Shown here: in pieces, positions 23,613-34,196 of the stretch
Numbering within the stretch: position 1 is the first letter of the stretch
Layout of the letters: each line of letters opens with the position of its first letter
Source: Plasmodiophora brassicae
Taxonomy: Eukaryota; Endomyxa: Phytomyxea; Phytomyxea; Plasmodiophorida
Assembly: GCA_036867785.1 (NCBI GenBank)
Contig: CP145425.1
Coordinates: 310,001-374,000 of the forward strand
Direction: 5' to 3'
Length of the DNA: 64,000 nucleotides
Notes under the pieces: generated by a model
The model's database searches: none
The model's input: only the letters and a program-made list of their open reading frames with translations
Told to the model about the DNA's origin: nothing
Translations under genes and position numbers: made by a program

Positions 23613-24203
23613 TGCCCGGCTACGCAGTTCCCTCGATGCAGCACAACCTATCTATGTACAGTGGTACGACAACACGCCAACAGCGCTGTCGTTGACGCAG
23701 GGTTCACGTGTTTTATTTCCTCGTTGTCTATCGCGTCAGGTGGCACATATCACGCTGATGCCTGTATTGCAAGGCATGCGACGTCCGAACAGACAGCGGA
23801 AGCGCTCGTGCGGGGAAAACCGTTCAAATCGAACGAGGCCGAGCAGTTTACGGCAAAGACCTCTGTAGATGGGACTGTTTAATGAGGAGGATGGAATGCT
23901 ATCGTATTCCGACCACCGTATGCCACACGGCGACGTGTGCCCACAGGGGTAGGCATAGGTCTGGCGTTCAGGCGACGTTCCAGCGAGGCGACGATTCATC
24001 ACTCTGATGAAGTGAAGGTTTGAGCGGCGGGCAAACTTTTTTTGTGGAGCAGTCGGCAGTCGCACTGGAGGAGCAGCCAGAGAGCGGCACTTCACTGGGC
24101 TTCGGGTTGGCTGTTCCACACGGCAGATGCATCGATCTGTAGGCGCTCAGTAGGCCGGTGTCATTACCCAGCGGCGTCCCAGGTGGGCGGAGCGGTACCA
24201 CAG
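23613..24203. other. Divergent region between GATB and PI4K
   Basis: About 590 bp. An open plus-strand frame (24042 onward) runs into the PI4-kinase start and could hold a longer N-terminus. Other frames look random. No repeat or RNA gene seen. Confidence 0.35.
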
Positions 24204-26517
24204 ATGGCGCTGGACGACCACGGTGCCGGCGTCGTCCTGGAGGAGGCGGACGGGTCGTTCGTCGTCCGGGCCGCCCAGTCGAACGGCAGCGACCTGCTGG
24301 ATCGGTTGCGCGACGGCGGCGTTGACGCATGGACCGTTATCCAACACCTGGCCTACACGAGGTACATGCGTCGTTTCGCTCGGATGATCTCGGTCTCATT
24401 CAGTGTTGGCCGCAGTCACGGTGGCGTTCGCGATTATTTAATCAACCAAATGTATGAAATGAAACCCGAAGATATCGACTTCTTTCTGCCTCAGCTATGG
24501 TACTGATGGTTGACCTGTATCAACTGTATTGCTGACCGCTGCTTGCCATCGCAGCTGTTTCCTCGTGACATGGCCCGAATCCGATCGCGAATCGCTGGAA
24601 CAATTCATGCTGTTTAAATGCAGCAAATCGCTGCACTGCGCCATGAAGATGTTCTGGTTGCTGCAGGCGATGGCTCCGTACTGCACGAGCGGGGAACAGC
24701 GAACGCGGTGTATGACGCTGGCGACGCACTGTGAGACCGTCGTCATCAACAGCTGTCAGCCCAAGTTCCTCGGGCTCGATCCCCGGCATCTTCCCACAAC
24801 GAAGGCGAAGGCGGCAAAGAAAACGACCAAGGTCGACGACCTGCTGGCGAGGAGCGCATCGCTCCTCCAACGGATTGCTGTCGTGCAGCAGCGTCTTGGC
24901 ATTGCGCCCGCATCGCCGTCCAGTTACTCGCGAACCACCATGGTGCGATCGCATTCACTGGACTCGTTTATGGCGCTTGACCCTGCGAACGCCGTCCCGC
25001 CACTGTCCCTCGTTTCGCCTGACGACGAGCGCATTCGACGAACGTCGTCGAGTGGGTCGTCCACGAAACGGTTCTGGACGGAAGACGAAAGAGAGCTCGC
25101 GGCTGGGTCGTCGTTCGCCGCCCATCGGCACAGTCTGGTTGGGCTATCCCCTACCAGCCTCGGCGCCAGCATCCGCGACTTCGACATCTTTCTGGCCAAG
25201 CAGCAGATGAGCGAATTCTTCACCGCCGAACTCCACCTGATCGCCGAATTGCAGGAGATCTCGAACGACCTGCTGCGCTTCGAAGGCATCCATCGGAAGT
25301 TGCAGCTGCAGCGCCTGGTCACGATGCTGAACGAACGGGCCTGCCGAGGGCTGTACTTTCCGACGGGCCAGGCCACCGACCGCCACTACGTGATCCTTCG
25401 GATCCTGGCGCAGGAGGTTACGCCGCTATCGTCCCGCGAAAAGGTCCCGTTCCTGATGCCGGTCGAGATCATGTACACCGGGCACGACTGCTCCGAAGAC
25501 GTCCACAAGGAGTACTTCGTCGACCATGAGTCGTGCAGGCGGTACCTGCTCAACCTGATGGAGCAGAACAACAACGCGGACTACCCGTTGTCCCCTCAAG
25601 GCCAACAGAGTACGCCGTCGTTGTCGGCCAACTCGAAGTGCGGCCTGCCCTTTGGGGAGCTACTCGACGATCGCAAACGGCGGATCCGAGCGTCGTCTCC
25701 GTTCGGCAGGCTCCGCAACTGGGACCTGATGTTGATGATCTTCAAGAGCGGCGACGACTGCCGGCAAGAGCACCTGGCCATGCAGATGATCACCTACGTC
25801 GACGGCTTGTTCCGGTGCGCGCGCCTCCCGCTGCGGCTGCACCCGCTGGAGATACTCATCACGTCCCCGACATCCGGCTTTATCGAATGTGTGCCCGATT
25901 CGCGATCGATCGATTCGCTGAAGAAGTCGGTCCCCGGGTTCCAGTCCCTGCTCTGGTTCTTCGAGGAGCACTTCGGCCCTCGCGGTTCGGACACGTTTCG
26001 CGCCGCCCAGAAGAATTTCGTGGAGAGCCTGGCAGCGTATTCTCTAGTCTGCTACCTGCTCCAGATCAAGGACCGGCACAACGGGAACATCCTGTTGACG
26101 AACGACGGGTCCATCGTCCATATCGATTTCGGGTTCATGCTGTCCAACAGTCCAGGCGGGAACATGAACTTCGAGCGCGCGCCGTTCAAGCTGACGGCAG
26201 AGTACGTCGAGGTGATGGAGGGCGAAGACAGCGAGGCGTTCCGATACTTCCGCCTGCTAATGATTCGCGGGTTCCTCGAACTCCGCCAACACTGCGACAG
26301 GCTCGTCGCCCTGGCCGAAATCCTGTTTATGGGCCCGCCCAACGACTGCTTCTACGGCGGCAGGCAGTGCCTCGTCGATTTCCGCAACCGGTTCCACGCC
26401 ACCGACTCTGAACAGATCGTCGTCGAGTTCGTCTACTCGCTCGTCAGCCAGAGCATTAACAACTGGCGGTCCGTCCAATACGATACCTACCAGAGAATCA
26501 CGAACGGCATCCTCTGA
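24204..26517 (+). CDS. PI4KB: Phosphatidylinositol 4-kinase III beta (PI4KB/Pik1 type)
   Basis: Makes PI4P, mainly at the Golgi. Exon 1 from ATG 24204 ends in the helical region (YEMKPEDIDFFLPQL). A 55-nt intron (24500-24554) joins it in phase to CFLVTWPESDRESLEQFMLF and the lipid-kinase-unique helices (SLHCAMKMFWLLQAMAPYC). A Ser-rich middle and a RAB11-type linker region precede the kinase. The kinase domain shows LEILITSPTSGFIECVPDS, the catalytic loop IKDRHNGNILL, the activation segment HIDFGFMLSNSPGG, and a C-terminal block ending TYQRITNGIL as in PI4KB. The Asp of DRHNGN and of DFG are present. The start could be the earlier ATG 24042, adding 54 low-quality residues. Confidence 0.92.
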
Positions 26518-26663
26518 ACGCCTCTCCCTATATAATACATAAGTATGTTAGACTGGTATAGACTGCATCACGGTCGCACGGCGCGGGGTCACCGTGCAGC
26601 CACGCAGATTCAGGTGCAGCTCCCAGTGCCGCAGTTTGTTTTTCGGCGCAGATCGGAACGCCA

Positions 26664-27689
26664 ATGGCGGCAAGCGCCAGCAGGAACAGCGGCCTGGCGA
26701 CGTGCGCCGGCGCGTTCTTCAACCCGGGCCGATGCGAGCGGCAGGTGTCGGCAAACGCGCGCGTCTGTGCGCACTGCCACAGCTTCGAGGTGCCGCGCGC
26801 GCGGATCATGCGCTGCCGACGCTGCCGACAGACGCCGTTCTCGGCGCGCAAGCGCCTGATCCGCGTCGACGACCTCACCCTGAATCTGCGGTTCTTCTCC
26901 ATGGGCGAGGACGGCCTCGTCGTGTTCGAGGACGACTCCCAGGCGCGGACCGCACTGGACACCTGGCCGCGCGAACTGGAACCACTGGACAATGACCACG
27001 ACGCCGTGCAATTCGTCAAATGCCACTGGTGCCGGCGCAAAGTCCACCCGTCGTTACTGTCGTCCTGCACGAAACCGTCCTGTGAGAAACTGGCGACCGC
27101 TGCCTCCGTATCCGCCACGACGAAATCCAAGAAACGTTCGCTGAGGCGAACGTCGGACCGCGGCGAGGACAGCGTTCCCGATGACGAGAAACGGCGAAGG
27201 CAATGGCGGATCTGTAAGCCACCGGTTCGCATCCACATCGGCTTGCAATGCGCTGACGACGTGTGTGCAGGTCCCGAGCAGTGCAGCGTGAACCCGTTCG
27301 GCGAAACCGTACGTGCAGTGATTCAGAGCCCCGAAGAGCTCGACGCGGACACGGTCGGCGTTACGTTTGGCGGCCGGCATCTTCGACGAGACGTCGACTT
27401 CTTCTGTGGGCTTCGCGAGATCGTGATCCCGAACGTGCCCCGCCCGGCGGAACTGGTGGGCGACCGGACGGCGGTGCAGGTCGACGTTCTGGACGGGAAC
27501 CAGAACGTGTCGGGCAGCGTCCTGTTCACGTTCTGCCGCGGGTCGGATCTCGACGAGCAGATCCAGCGCTTGCTGCAGATTGACCTGCACGACGGCTCCC
27601 GACTGCTGGACGACACGATCGACCAGTTCAACGCGCTGTCGCCGCTGTTCCCCGACGACGACGTCGACCTGCGGCCGCCCCAGCAATAG
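26664..27689 (+). CDS. Cys-rich protein with possible IPT/TIG-like domain, unrecognised
   Basis: 341 residues in one frame from ATG 26664. The N-terminal part has several Cys pairs suited to zinc binding (CERQVSANARVCAHCHS, RCRRCRQ, later KCHWCRRKVHPSLL). A basic linker (TTKSKKRSLRRTS) follows. The C-terminal half has the strand pattern of an Ig-like IPT/TIG domain: NPFGETVRAVIQSPEE, DTVGVTFGGRHL, REIVIPNVPRP, VQVDVLDGNQNVSGSVLFTF. This combination would suit a DNA-binding or transcription-related protein, but the IPT call is an inference from pattern only. No signal peptide or membrane helix. It ends 25 bp from the convergent TTLL gene. Confidence 0.6.
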   Translation: MAASASRNSGLATCAGAFFNPGRCERQVSANARVCAHCHSFEVPRARIMRCRRCRQTPFSARKRLIRVDDLTLNLRFFSMGEDGLVVFEDDSQARTALDTWPRELEPLDNDHDAVQFVKCHWCRRKVHPSLLSSCTKPSCEKLATAASVSATTKSKKRSLRRTSDRGEDSVPDDEKRRRQWRICKPPVRIHIGLQCADDVCAGPEQCSVNPFGETVRAVIQSPEELDADTVGVTFGGRHLRRDVDFFCGLREIVIPNVPRPAELVGDRTAVQVDVLDGNQNVSGSVLFTFCRGSDLDEQIQRLLQIDLHDGSRLLDDTIDQFNALSPLFPDDDVDLRPPQQ

Positions 27690-27714
27690 AGCAAGCCAGA
27701 CAGCCTCTTGTGTA

Positions 27715-30139
27715 TCACGGATGGCCAGCGATCTTTCTACCGGTCGGGCGCCACTGCTGTCGCTGTCGCCCATTAGCGTTTCGGTGGAGGTCCTGGGCCT
27801 GCCCCGGCACCTGAAGCACCTGCGGCGTCGTGCCCTTCTCCTGGATCTTGCACATGAGCATGTTCAGGTCGCGCGACACGCCAAAGAACGCCTTGTGCAC
27901 GGAGCCGCCGGCGAACGGGAACACGCGGGCCCAGCCGCGCCGACGTTCGTACTCGCGCGCCGACTCCTCCGCTACGATCTGCTGCATGACCAGCGCGTCA
28001 TCCCTGTTCCTGCCGCGTAGCCAGTAGCTGGGCGCCGACGCCCGGTACCGCGCCGACTGGGCACTGCCCGTCGTCGTCGTCGCCGGCTTCCTGTTCTGGA
28101 TGCCCAGCATCGTCAGCAGGTCGGCCAGGATCGTCGACTTGATGCGGTAATCCAGCGGCGAGTCGGACGACAGCGACGGGTGCCCGTTGACCTCCAGCAA
28201 CCACGGGCGGAGCGTCGCGTCCAGCAGCACATCGAACCTGTGCGACGCGGCTGGGTTCCCATCTGGTGCAGCACGACCACCCGTCCTACCCTAGCAGGCA
28301 GAAGCAGGAATCGCGGGCGCCCACGTTCTTGTGCACAGCGGCGTTGACCTGCCCAGGCAGAGGCGGTTCACACAGGGGCCGGTCGACGCCCGTCGCGTTA
28401 CCTGATCCTCGATCGAGACGATGGTTTTGAGGATGATCTGGTGGATGTCGTTGAAGACGCTGCGGTCGTTGAGGCCGCGCGCGCGCAGGTGCCTCCGCAG
28501 GGCGGTCAGCGACCACTTGTGCCCGCCATCGTCGTCGTTGGCGTCGTGGTTCCGGATGAACGCCGCGCTGTTCTTGTTGATCGAATAGTTCGTCAGGTGC
28601 ACGAACGGGTTGTCCAGCGACTTCCCGCTGATGTCGTACGGCTCGGTTGCGAACCGCAACAGGCCCTGTGATGCCAGGCGGGCGATCAGCACCGACCTCG
28701 TACCAGCGCGCGTGCGCGTTGCACGTCGAATCGTCACCTCTTCGTGGACGTAGATGCGCAGCGGGTCGAACGACGTGACCGCGACGTATAGGCGAATGTC
28801 GAACTTGCGCCCGTTGATCAGGTACGGGTGGGCAATGTACCGGGAGACGATCAGGTGCGCGTTGTGCGGTATGTCGGTCAGTTGGCGCGTCACGAAGATG
28901 CCTCGACCCTGGGACGCCGCATGCGGCTTCACGATCCAGAGCGACGACCGGTTCGCCAGCGAATGGTACGCCCGGTCGAGTTTATCGGCGTCCTAATGCA
29001 CGGGCGTCAGTGTCGCCCCATGAGCGCCGGGTGCCACGACGGGGTCACCATGGGCAGCAGGAACGTTTCGGGGATGAAGCAGAACGGGTTGCCGGCGGCG
29101 TGCAGCCGCTGCATTCTGGCGATGTTCATGAACAGGGAGTCCTTCCTCGTCAGCTGCTCGACGTTCGGGAACCGGGAGATCTTCTGCCCGGCGCGCAGGT
29201 GCCGGTACACCTCGTTGCGGACGACGGCCCGCCCCGTCCAGTGCAGGTCCCACTGGTGGCCCCGGTACGTCCTCGTGAACCCGGCCTGGTGGAGCAGCGC
29301 CCGAAGGATGCGGTTATCACCTGCGCAGGGGAACAATCGGGAACGACGCTCGGCCAAACGGTGCTTCTTCGTCGTCGTCTTACCGTTCATTCGGTACTGC
29401 AGAGTGACGGGTGCCGCCGACCTAGGGACGTCCACGATGCTGGCGGTGCCGTCATTGTCGACCTCGCCGACCAGGTCAACGTCTTCATCCGTGTCCACGT
29501 CGACAAGGTCGTCGTCGTTGTCGTTGTCGTCGTCGCCAGCGCCAGCCGTGGGCACCGGCGGGGCCACGAATTCCACAAGTTCGCCGGGGTCGTCGGCGCC
29601 GCTCTTCACGATGACGCTGGACGGTCGGGGCAGCTTTGGGTGTGGGCGCGGCGACACTGGCTTGCCGGGGTCCAGACGTGGCCGACTGTTCGAATGCGCC
29701 CTGGTCGCTGACGACGTCATCGACGACCGCGCGCGAATCGGGGGCGGCTTCGTCCCGGTCCGGTCGTCGGCGCCTTTGACGATGCAGTCGAGACGAGCGG
29801 ACGCCCGGCTCCACTGCTGATGGTGACGGGACATCAGCGTCTGCTTGGCTCGCGAATGAACCTGATGGGGAGCAGACGCTCATCCGCATGGGCAAACGCT
29901 GAGACGCGGGGGGCGATTACGGCTCGTGTGTCGGCGACCGACGAGCGCCGCTCATGATCCCAGACGCTGATCGTCTTCATAATCTGCTTGAGCTGGTCGC
30001 GTACGATCATCTGCTCCTGGAGCATGGCGGAGGCGGGCGGCGGCGTCGGTCCGGCCGCTAGCGCCTGGTGGCTCTCCTCGTAGCTGTGCACGAGGCTATA
30101 GAGGCGCTCGCGCAGCCTGGCCCGCACGTCGGTCGGCAT
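27715..30139 (-). CDS. TTLL: Tubulin tyrosine ligase-like enzyme (TTLL)
   Basis: ATP-grasp enzyme adding amino acids (often glutamate) to tubulin tails. N-terminal exon from ATG 30139 (MPTDVRARLRERLYSLVHS) is helical. An acidic, low-complexity stretch follows (DDDNDNDDDLVDVDTDED). The catalytic region is complete in order: NIARMQRLHAAGNPFCFIPETFLLP, then KPHAASQGRGIFVTRQL, HLIVSRYIAHPYLINGRKFDIRLYV, NPFVHLTNYSINKN, and LLDATLRPWLLEVNGHPSL with the metal-binding ENxN-like site written as EVN. The order and the long C-terminal tail are closest to TTLL4/5-type polyglutamylases, but subtype is not provable here. Several exons, with exact junctions not all fixed. In-frame Met at 30196 is an alternative start. 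Confidence 0.85.
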
Positions 30140-30196
30140 AGCACGGTCGGTGCCCACGACGACCAAGCGAACGCCGGGCAGAACGGTACCCTGCAA

Positions 30197-30636
30197 TCCT
30201 CAGTTAGCTCGCGGCTGCCGGTCGCGACGTACTAATGGGGGCCATCTCTGGTGCAGGAGATGGGATCGCGGGGCGCATGCAATCGCCGAGATTAGATGCT
30301 GCTGCGGCCGGGCAAGCGCCTGCGGTACCTGACGACGCGGGCGGTGGCGCCGATCGGCGCCGTCACGTCCAAGCGGACGTTCTTCTTCGGCGCACGCCTC
30401 CGTACAGGTAATCGTTCGATGGCTGGGCTCGCCGGCGCGCCGACCGATGACGTTGCTGTGTCAGATGTGCCGCTGTTTGGACGGGTGCGACGTCGAGCAC
30501 GCCGCCCCAGTGATGTGGGTCTCTGATGCGTGATGATTAGGGCGACGAGAGCCTGTTCGTTGACGACGTCGAGCTGGTGGGGCCTGGCGTCGATCAGGCG
30601 GCGTCGCCCGACAGCGCCTGGCGGCCGCTGGGCACC
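30197..30636. other. Divergent region, TTLL to paralogue 1
   Basis: 440 bp upstream of paralogue 1. Two frames may be 5' exons of it: one from ATG 30296 (LRPGKRLRYLTTRAVAPIG) and one from 30540 (GDESLFVDDVELVGPGVDQ) continuous with the paralogue start. Paralogues 2 and 3 do not conserve this part, so I left it outside the CDS. Confidence 0.35.
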
Positions 30637-31274
30637 ATGCCGCACGACGACGTGTACCTGCTCGACTCCAGCCTCGTCCTCGGGTACTGCAACGACGAGA
30701 TTCCCGGCTGGAAAGCGTTCGTCAACGACCACGTTCAGATGGGTGCGTCGGATGCCCGCCTGGCAACGGGCCGGGCGACTCTGACCGTCGTGCGTGCTCA
30801 GGGAAACGATTCTACCTGTTGCCACAGGCCGCCGCGATCGCATCGGAGCATGCGGTCGAACTCCCGGGCGGGTTCGTCAGGGCGAAATTGGACGACGGCG
30901 CCCACGAGATGTCCCAGGTCGAGCGCGACGCGGTACGCGAGGAGGTCATCAGGACGTTGGACATTCAGGGCACACGACGGGCGCGCTTCCGGGTCAGCAT
31001 CGACCTGCTGGTCGAGGCGTGCCACTTCGTTGCCGCCGCCGACCCGTCGCAGCTGTCCGCCGACGACGTCCACTACAACAGGGTCGTGTTCGCGTCCAGC
31101 AACCTGGCGAGCATCAAGCGGCTGGTCGGGTGCCGGGCCAAGGCCGACCTCGTCCAGCGCGCGCTGTCGAAACATGCGCTCGGCACCATGACCCGGGTGC
31201 GGCACGTTTCCGCACGCCAGTCGTGGAACGACTTCTGTCGCCTGCCCTCCGTCATTTATCCTCGTTGCTATTAG
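30637..31274 (+). CDS. Tandem paralogue family, copy 1 (function unknown)
   Basis: First of three tandem paralogues. Start ATG 30637 is chosen because similarity among the three begins exactly at MPH. Exon 1 reads VYLLDSSLVLGYCNDEIPGW...DHVQM and ends inside a Gly codon. A GT-AG intron (30751-30812, acceptor after CTCAG) leads to GKRFYLLPQAAA. The second exon carries QVERDAVREEVIRTLDIQG, DPSQLSADDVHYNRVVFAS and SWNDFC. About 190 residues, soluble, no signal peptide. The short VYLxDSSL strand followed by acidic residues loosely recalls a PIN-type nuclease start, but no full acidic triad can be shown. It is the copy next to the transposon island. Confidence 0.75.
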
Positions 31275-31612
31275 CGCTCTCTGCACAAATAATATTTACA
31301 GAGTTTAACCTCACTTTAGCCACATGCAATTGCACCTGTGTGACTAAATGTCGCGTTATATGAAGCCGCGCTAACACCGCGGGCCTTTCCCACGGGCCAC
31401 GGCATCTCACGGCCTTTAACTAACGTACTCACTTTTCATGGGCCCAAGCGACGCCGTGGGCGGCGATGGGAAGTCACACATGGCCGTGGTTCGCCCGTCC
31501 CTGTTCGAGCAGATAGCTGCTCCCAAGCTACAAACGAGCGACCGACCAGCGATCATCCTGTTCATGGATCAGCTCAAGACGTACAACTCCAAGATCATGG
31601 AGAAGATTGCTC

Positions 31613-31759
31613 TGGGCGAGAACATCGCCCCGATTGACATCAAAAACATGCTAGACGAGGGCATGCTCGCCACCATCTTCAAGTCGATTTTGCAGATGGT
31701 GGCGAGCATGCCCTCGTCGAGCATGTTTTTGATGCCAATCGGGGCGATGTTCTCGCTCA
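31613..31759. repeat. Inverted duplication, 66-bp arms
   Basis: Arms 31613-31678 and 31694-31759 are reverse complements with about 3 mismatches and a 15-nt loop. They lie inside an open plus-strand frame (31438-31803, MGPSDAVGGDGKSH...) that I cannot classify and that may be repeat-derived. The transcript would fold into a long near-perfect hairpin. Confidence 0.9.
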
Positions 31760-32331
31760 CGGGCGGACGTCGACGCACGATCGAGGATCAACTCTTATCG
31801 TGATCGATTGTCAGATGGCCTCCGGTGATAAAAGGTCTCGACATCGGGTCGCGAATGAGGACAATCTCAAGGTGATGGTGAAGTACATTGAGGTCAATGC
31901 GGGCATATCCCACCAGGCGGCGGCGGATCGTTTTCGCGTTGATCGATCGCGAGAAAATCAGACGGTTGTGTACAGAGTCGGACGCAGCGAGGTCCAAAAA
32001 GGTCGCCAAGGTCGGTTCCAGCTTCTGCCCTACCATTGATGACATGGTCTACGCCTGGCAGCTCCGCGTGGAAAACGACGCTCCTGAACTGAACGACACC
32101 CTGCAAGTTCTACAAGAGAAATCCCTTGAGTTTAGAGGACGAGCGCTGGATGCCTTCAGTGATGACCTTGACGAGAAGACGCTGTCGCGACTGCGATCCT
32201 TCACTGCTTCCAATGGCTGGGTGACACGCTACACTTTCAGGAAAGGCCTCCGCAGTGTGCGCCGCTGTGGGAAACACTAGGCTGTGCCAAATTCAGAAAA
32301 TTCTTGCAGGGATGACGTCATCAGCAATGAC

Positions 32332-33883
32332 CAGGCCTCATTAAAGGTGGAAATTTCCACTTTTCCCACTTTTAACTTAAAAGTGGGAAGAATCTGGACC
32401 TTAAAAGTGGAACTGACGAAATATAGCCTAAAAGTGCCCATTTTTGAGGTGGATTTATCACAACGAGCCCAGCAGGTCGAATTGCTTCGCCTGGAAGATG
32501 CCCTCCAAGGAGAGGTCGAGGAGGTTCTCGCGATACGCGTCCTTCTCCCACTTGAGAATGGAAAAGTCGGACTCGATCGACGTCGTGTTGAGGAGCGCGG
32601 TAGCCAACCCGACACAGAACCGACGCAGAAGCTCGAACCGTCCACCGGCGCGAGGAGCTTGTCGGCCCACGAGGGGTAGACAGCAGAGAGCAGCTTCTTC
32701 AACATCGCGACCTGGTGGTTGGCCGTGTGTCTGTCGAAGTGCGGCATGGCGATCAGAAGGATGTTGTGCAGCACGCCCTTGACGCCGAGACGGACACGCA
32801 AGTCGAAGAACGTCGTCCCGCGGTGACTGCTGCCGTCGAACCCGATCGACATCGTCCAGACATCGTCCGTGGCAAGTAGATCGCCGATCTTCTGGATGGA
32901 GACGCCGACGAGGACACGGACGAACCGGCCGACCATGTTGTCGTTGATGCCGGTCAGCTTGCTGAGGTTGAAGGTGGCGCGCACGGCCTCCATGGCGTTG
33001 GCAGTCTGCCGGAACGACAGGCCGTGCGAGACGAGCTTGATGGCGAGCTTGAACCGATCGACGTTCTTGATGGTGGTCTTGTACGACCCGTCTTCCTGGA
33101 CATTGAACAGGAGCAGAGCGTTGCGCTTCAACTGGGCAATGCCGGCGGGAGATGCTCGAGCGACGGCGATCGCACTCTCGTCCATGTCGTTGTCCAGAGC
33201 GGCCATCTCGTCTTCAGGCCGGAACATGAGCTCGGCGATCACGACCTCGACCGTCTCGCTGCTCATGCTGAACTCCAACACGTCGCCAGTGAGATCCCAA
33301 TAGTTGTGGAGCGTATTGCTGAGAGCGATGCGGCCCTTGAAAAATGCCTTCTTGCCGTCGATGGACTCGTTCTGGTACGCATCCCACAAGTCGGCGTGCT
33401 GATTGGTGAGGTGTTTCATGAAGAGGTCTGTGCGCCACGAGGTGTGGTACTGCGGCCCCTTCCTGGCAGCGCGCTGGCGGCCCACCATGTCGAGTTGGCG
33501 GCCGTGGAACTTGCAGAACAGGCAGATCGTGGAGGTGACGGCGCCGCCCGAGCTTCTTTCGGTGACCTCCATGGCGTATTTCAACGACCACGACTGGTCG
33601 TAGACCATACGAGCCTTCTTCGGGCCCATGATGCCGTGTCAGTCGAAGTGATGGGGTGGCATCGACGTCCGCTTGCTCCAGCACCAATGGGTGGGTCCGT
33701 GGAAGTCCTTATTGGTCCGTATGGAGTCCGGAAGTAGCAACGACGGTCTCTGCTCGGTTGCATGTGCCTCCAATAAGCTCCAGAGACCTGTTTGCGGAAC
33801 TTCCTTAAAAGTGGGAACATTTCGGACCTTAAAAGTGTTAAAAGTGGAAACTATTTATAGATTTCCACCTTTAATGAGGCCTG
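32332..33883 (-). mobile_element. hAT-superfamily DNA transposon, 1,552 bp
   Basis: Ends are 23-bp perfect terminal inverted repeats beginning CAGGCCTCATTAAAGG (32332-32354 and 33861-33883). They are flanked by an identical 8-bp target duplication GCAATGAC at 32324-32331 and 33884-33891. CAG ends with an 8-bp duplication are the hAT hallmark. Subterminal copies of TTAAAAGTGG lie in both orientations near each end, probably transposase-binding sites. Inside, the minus strand encodes a BED-finger transposase. Exact TIRs and duplication suggest a recent insertion, although the short coding region makes it probably non-autonomous now. Confidence 0.93.
32458..33629 (-). pseudogene. hAT transposase, shortened and frame-shifted
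   Basis: From ATG 33629 the frame gives a BED-type zinc finger (CLFCKFHGRQ...WRTDLFMKHLTNQH), then a helical region and FDGSSHRGTTFFDLRVRLG, near the first part of the RNase H-like catalytic core. Around 32650-32680 the coding frame shifts. The C-terminal dimerisation segment (NTTSIESDFSILKWEKDAY...) continues in a second frame to a stop at 32458. Full hAT transposases are usually 600 residues or more. Here about 390 are represented, so a central part is probably deleted. Confidence 0.75.
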
Positions 33884-33950
33884 GCAATGACTGAGTAATC
33901 GCTTCCTCATGGCGGTTCTAGATGTCCCTTCTGATGCGATATTCATCGCC

Positions 33951-34191
33951 GACGAGACCGCTGCCTTGTACCTAACCACGTTGACGAGAACATATGTTTC
34001 CATCAACAACGATAAACGGGGAACAAAACGGCTCAAACACCTTTTAACGGTCACCCTGATCGTTAGTGCTGCCGGGAAGAAACTCCAACTTTAAGTGAAC
34101 GGTCATTGAGCCTTTTTGTTCCCCGTTTATCGTTGTTGATGGAAACATATGATCTCGTCGACGTGGTCCGGTACAAGACAGCGGTCTCGTC
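33951..34191. repeat. Inverted duplication of the DDE fragment, 86-bp arms
   Basis: Arms 33951-34036 and 34106-34191 are reverse complements, about 90% identical, separated by 69 nt. The arms cover the region encoding ETAALYLTTLTRTYVSINND and its copy on the other strand. A foldback made from transposon coding sequence. Confidence 0.88.
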
Positions 34192-34196
34192 GTGAT

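Noticed and set aside
25533-26411. 292-codon second plus frame inside the PI4-kinase gene
   Set aside because: Pro/Arg-rich shadow of GC-biased codons in the overlapping kinase frame.
32325-33889. Reading the hAT flanks as a 6-bp CAATGA duplication with ends CCAGG
   Set aside because: Shifting the ends by one base gives CAG termini and an exact 8-bp GCAATGAC duplication, which fits hAT.
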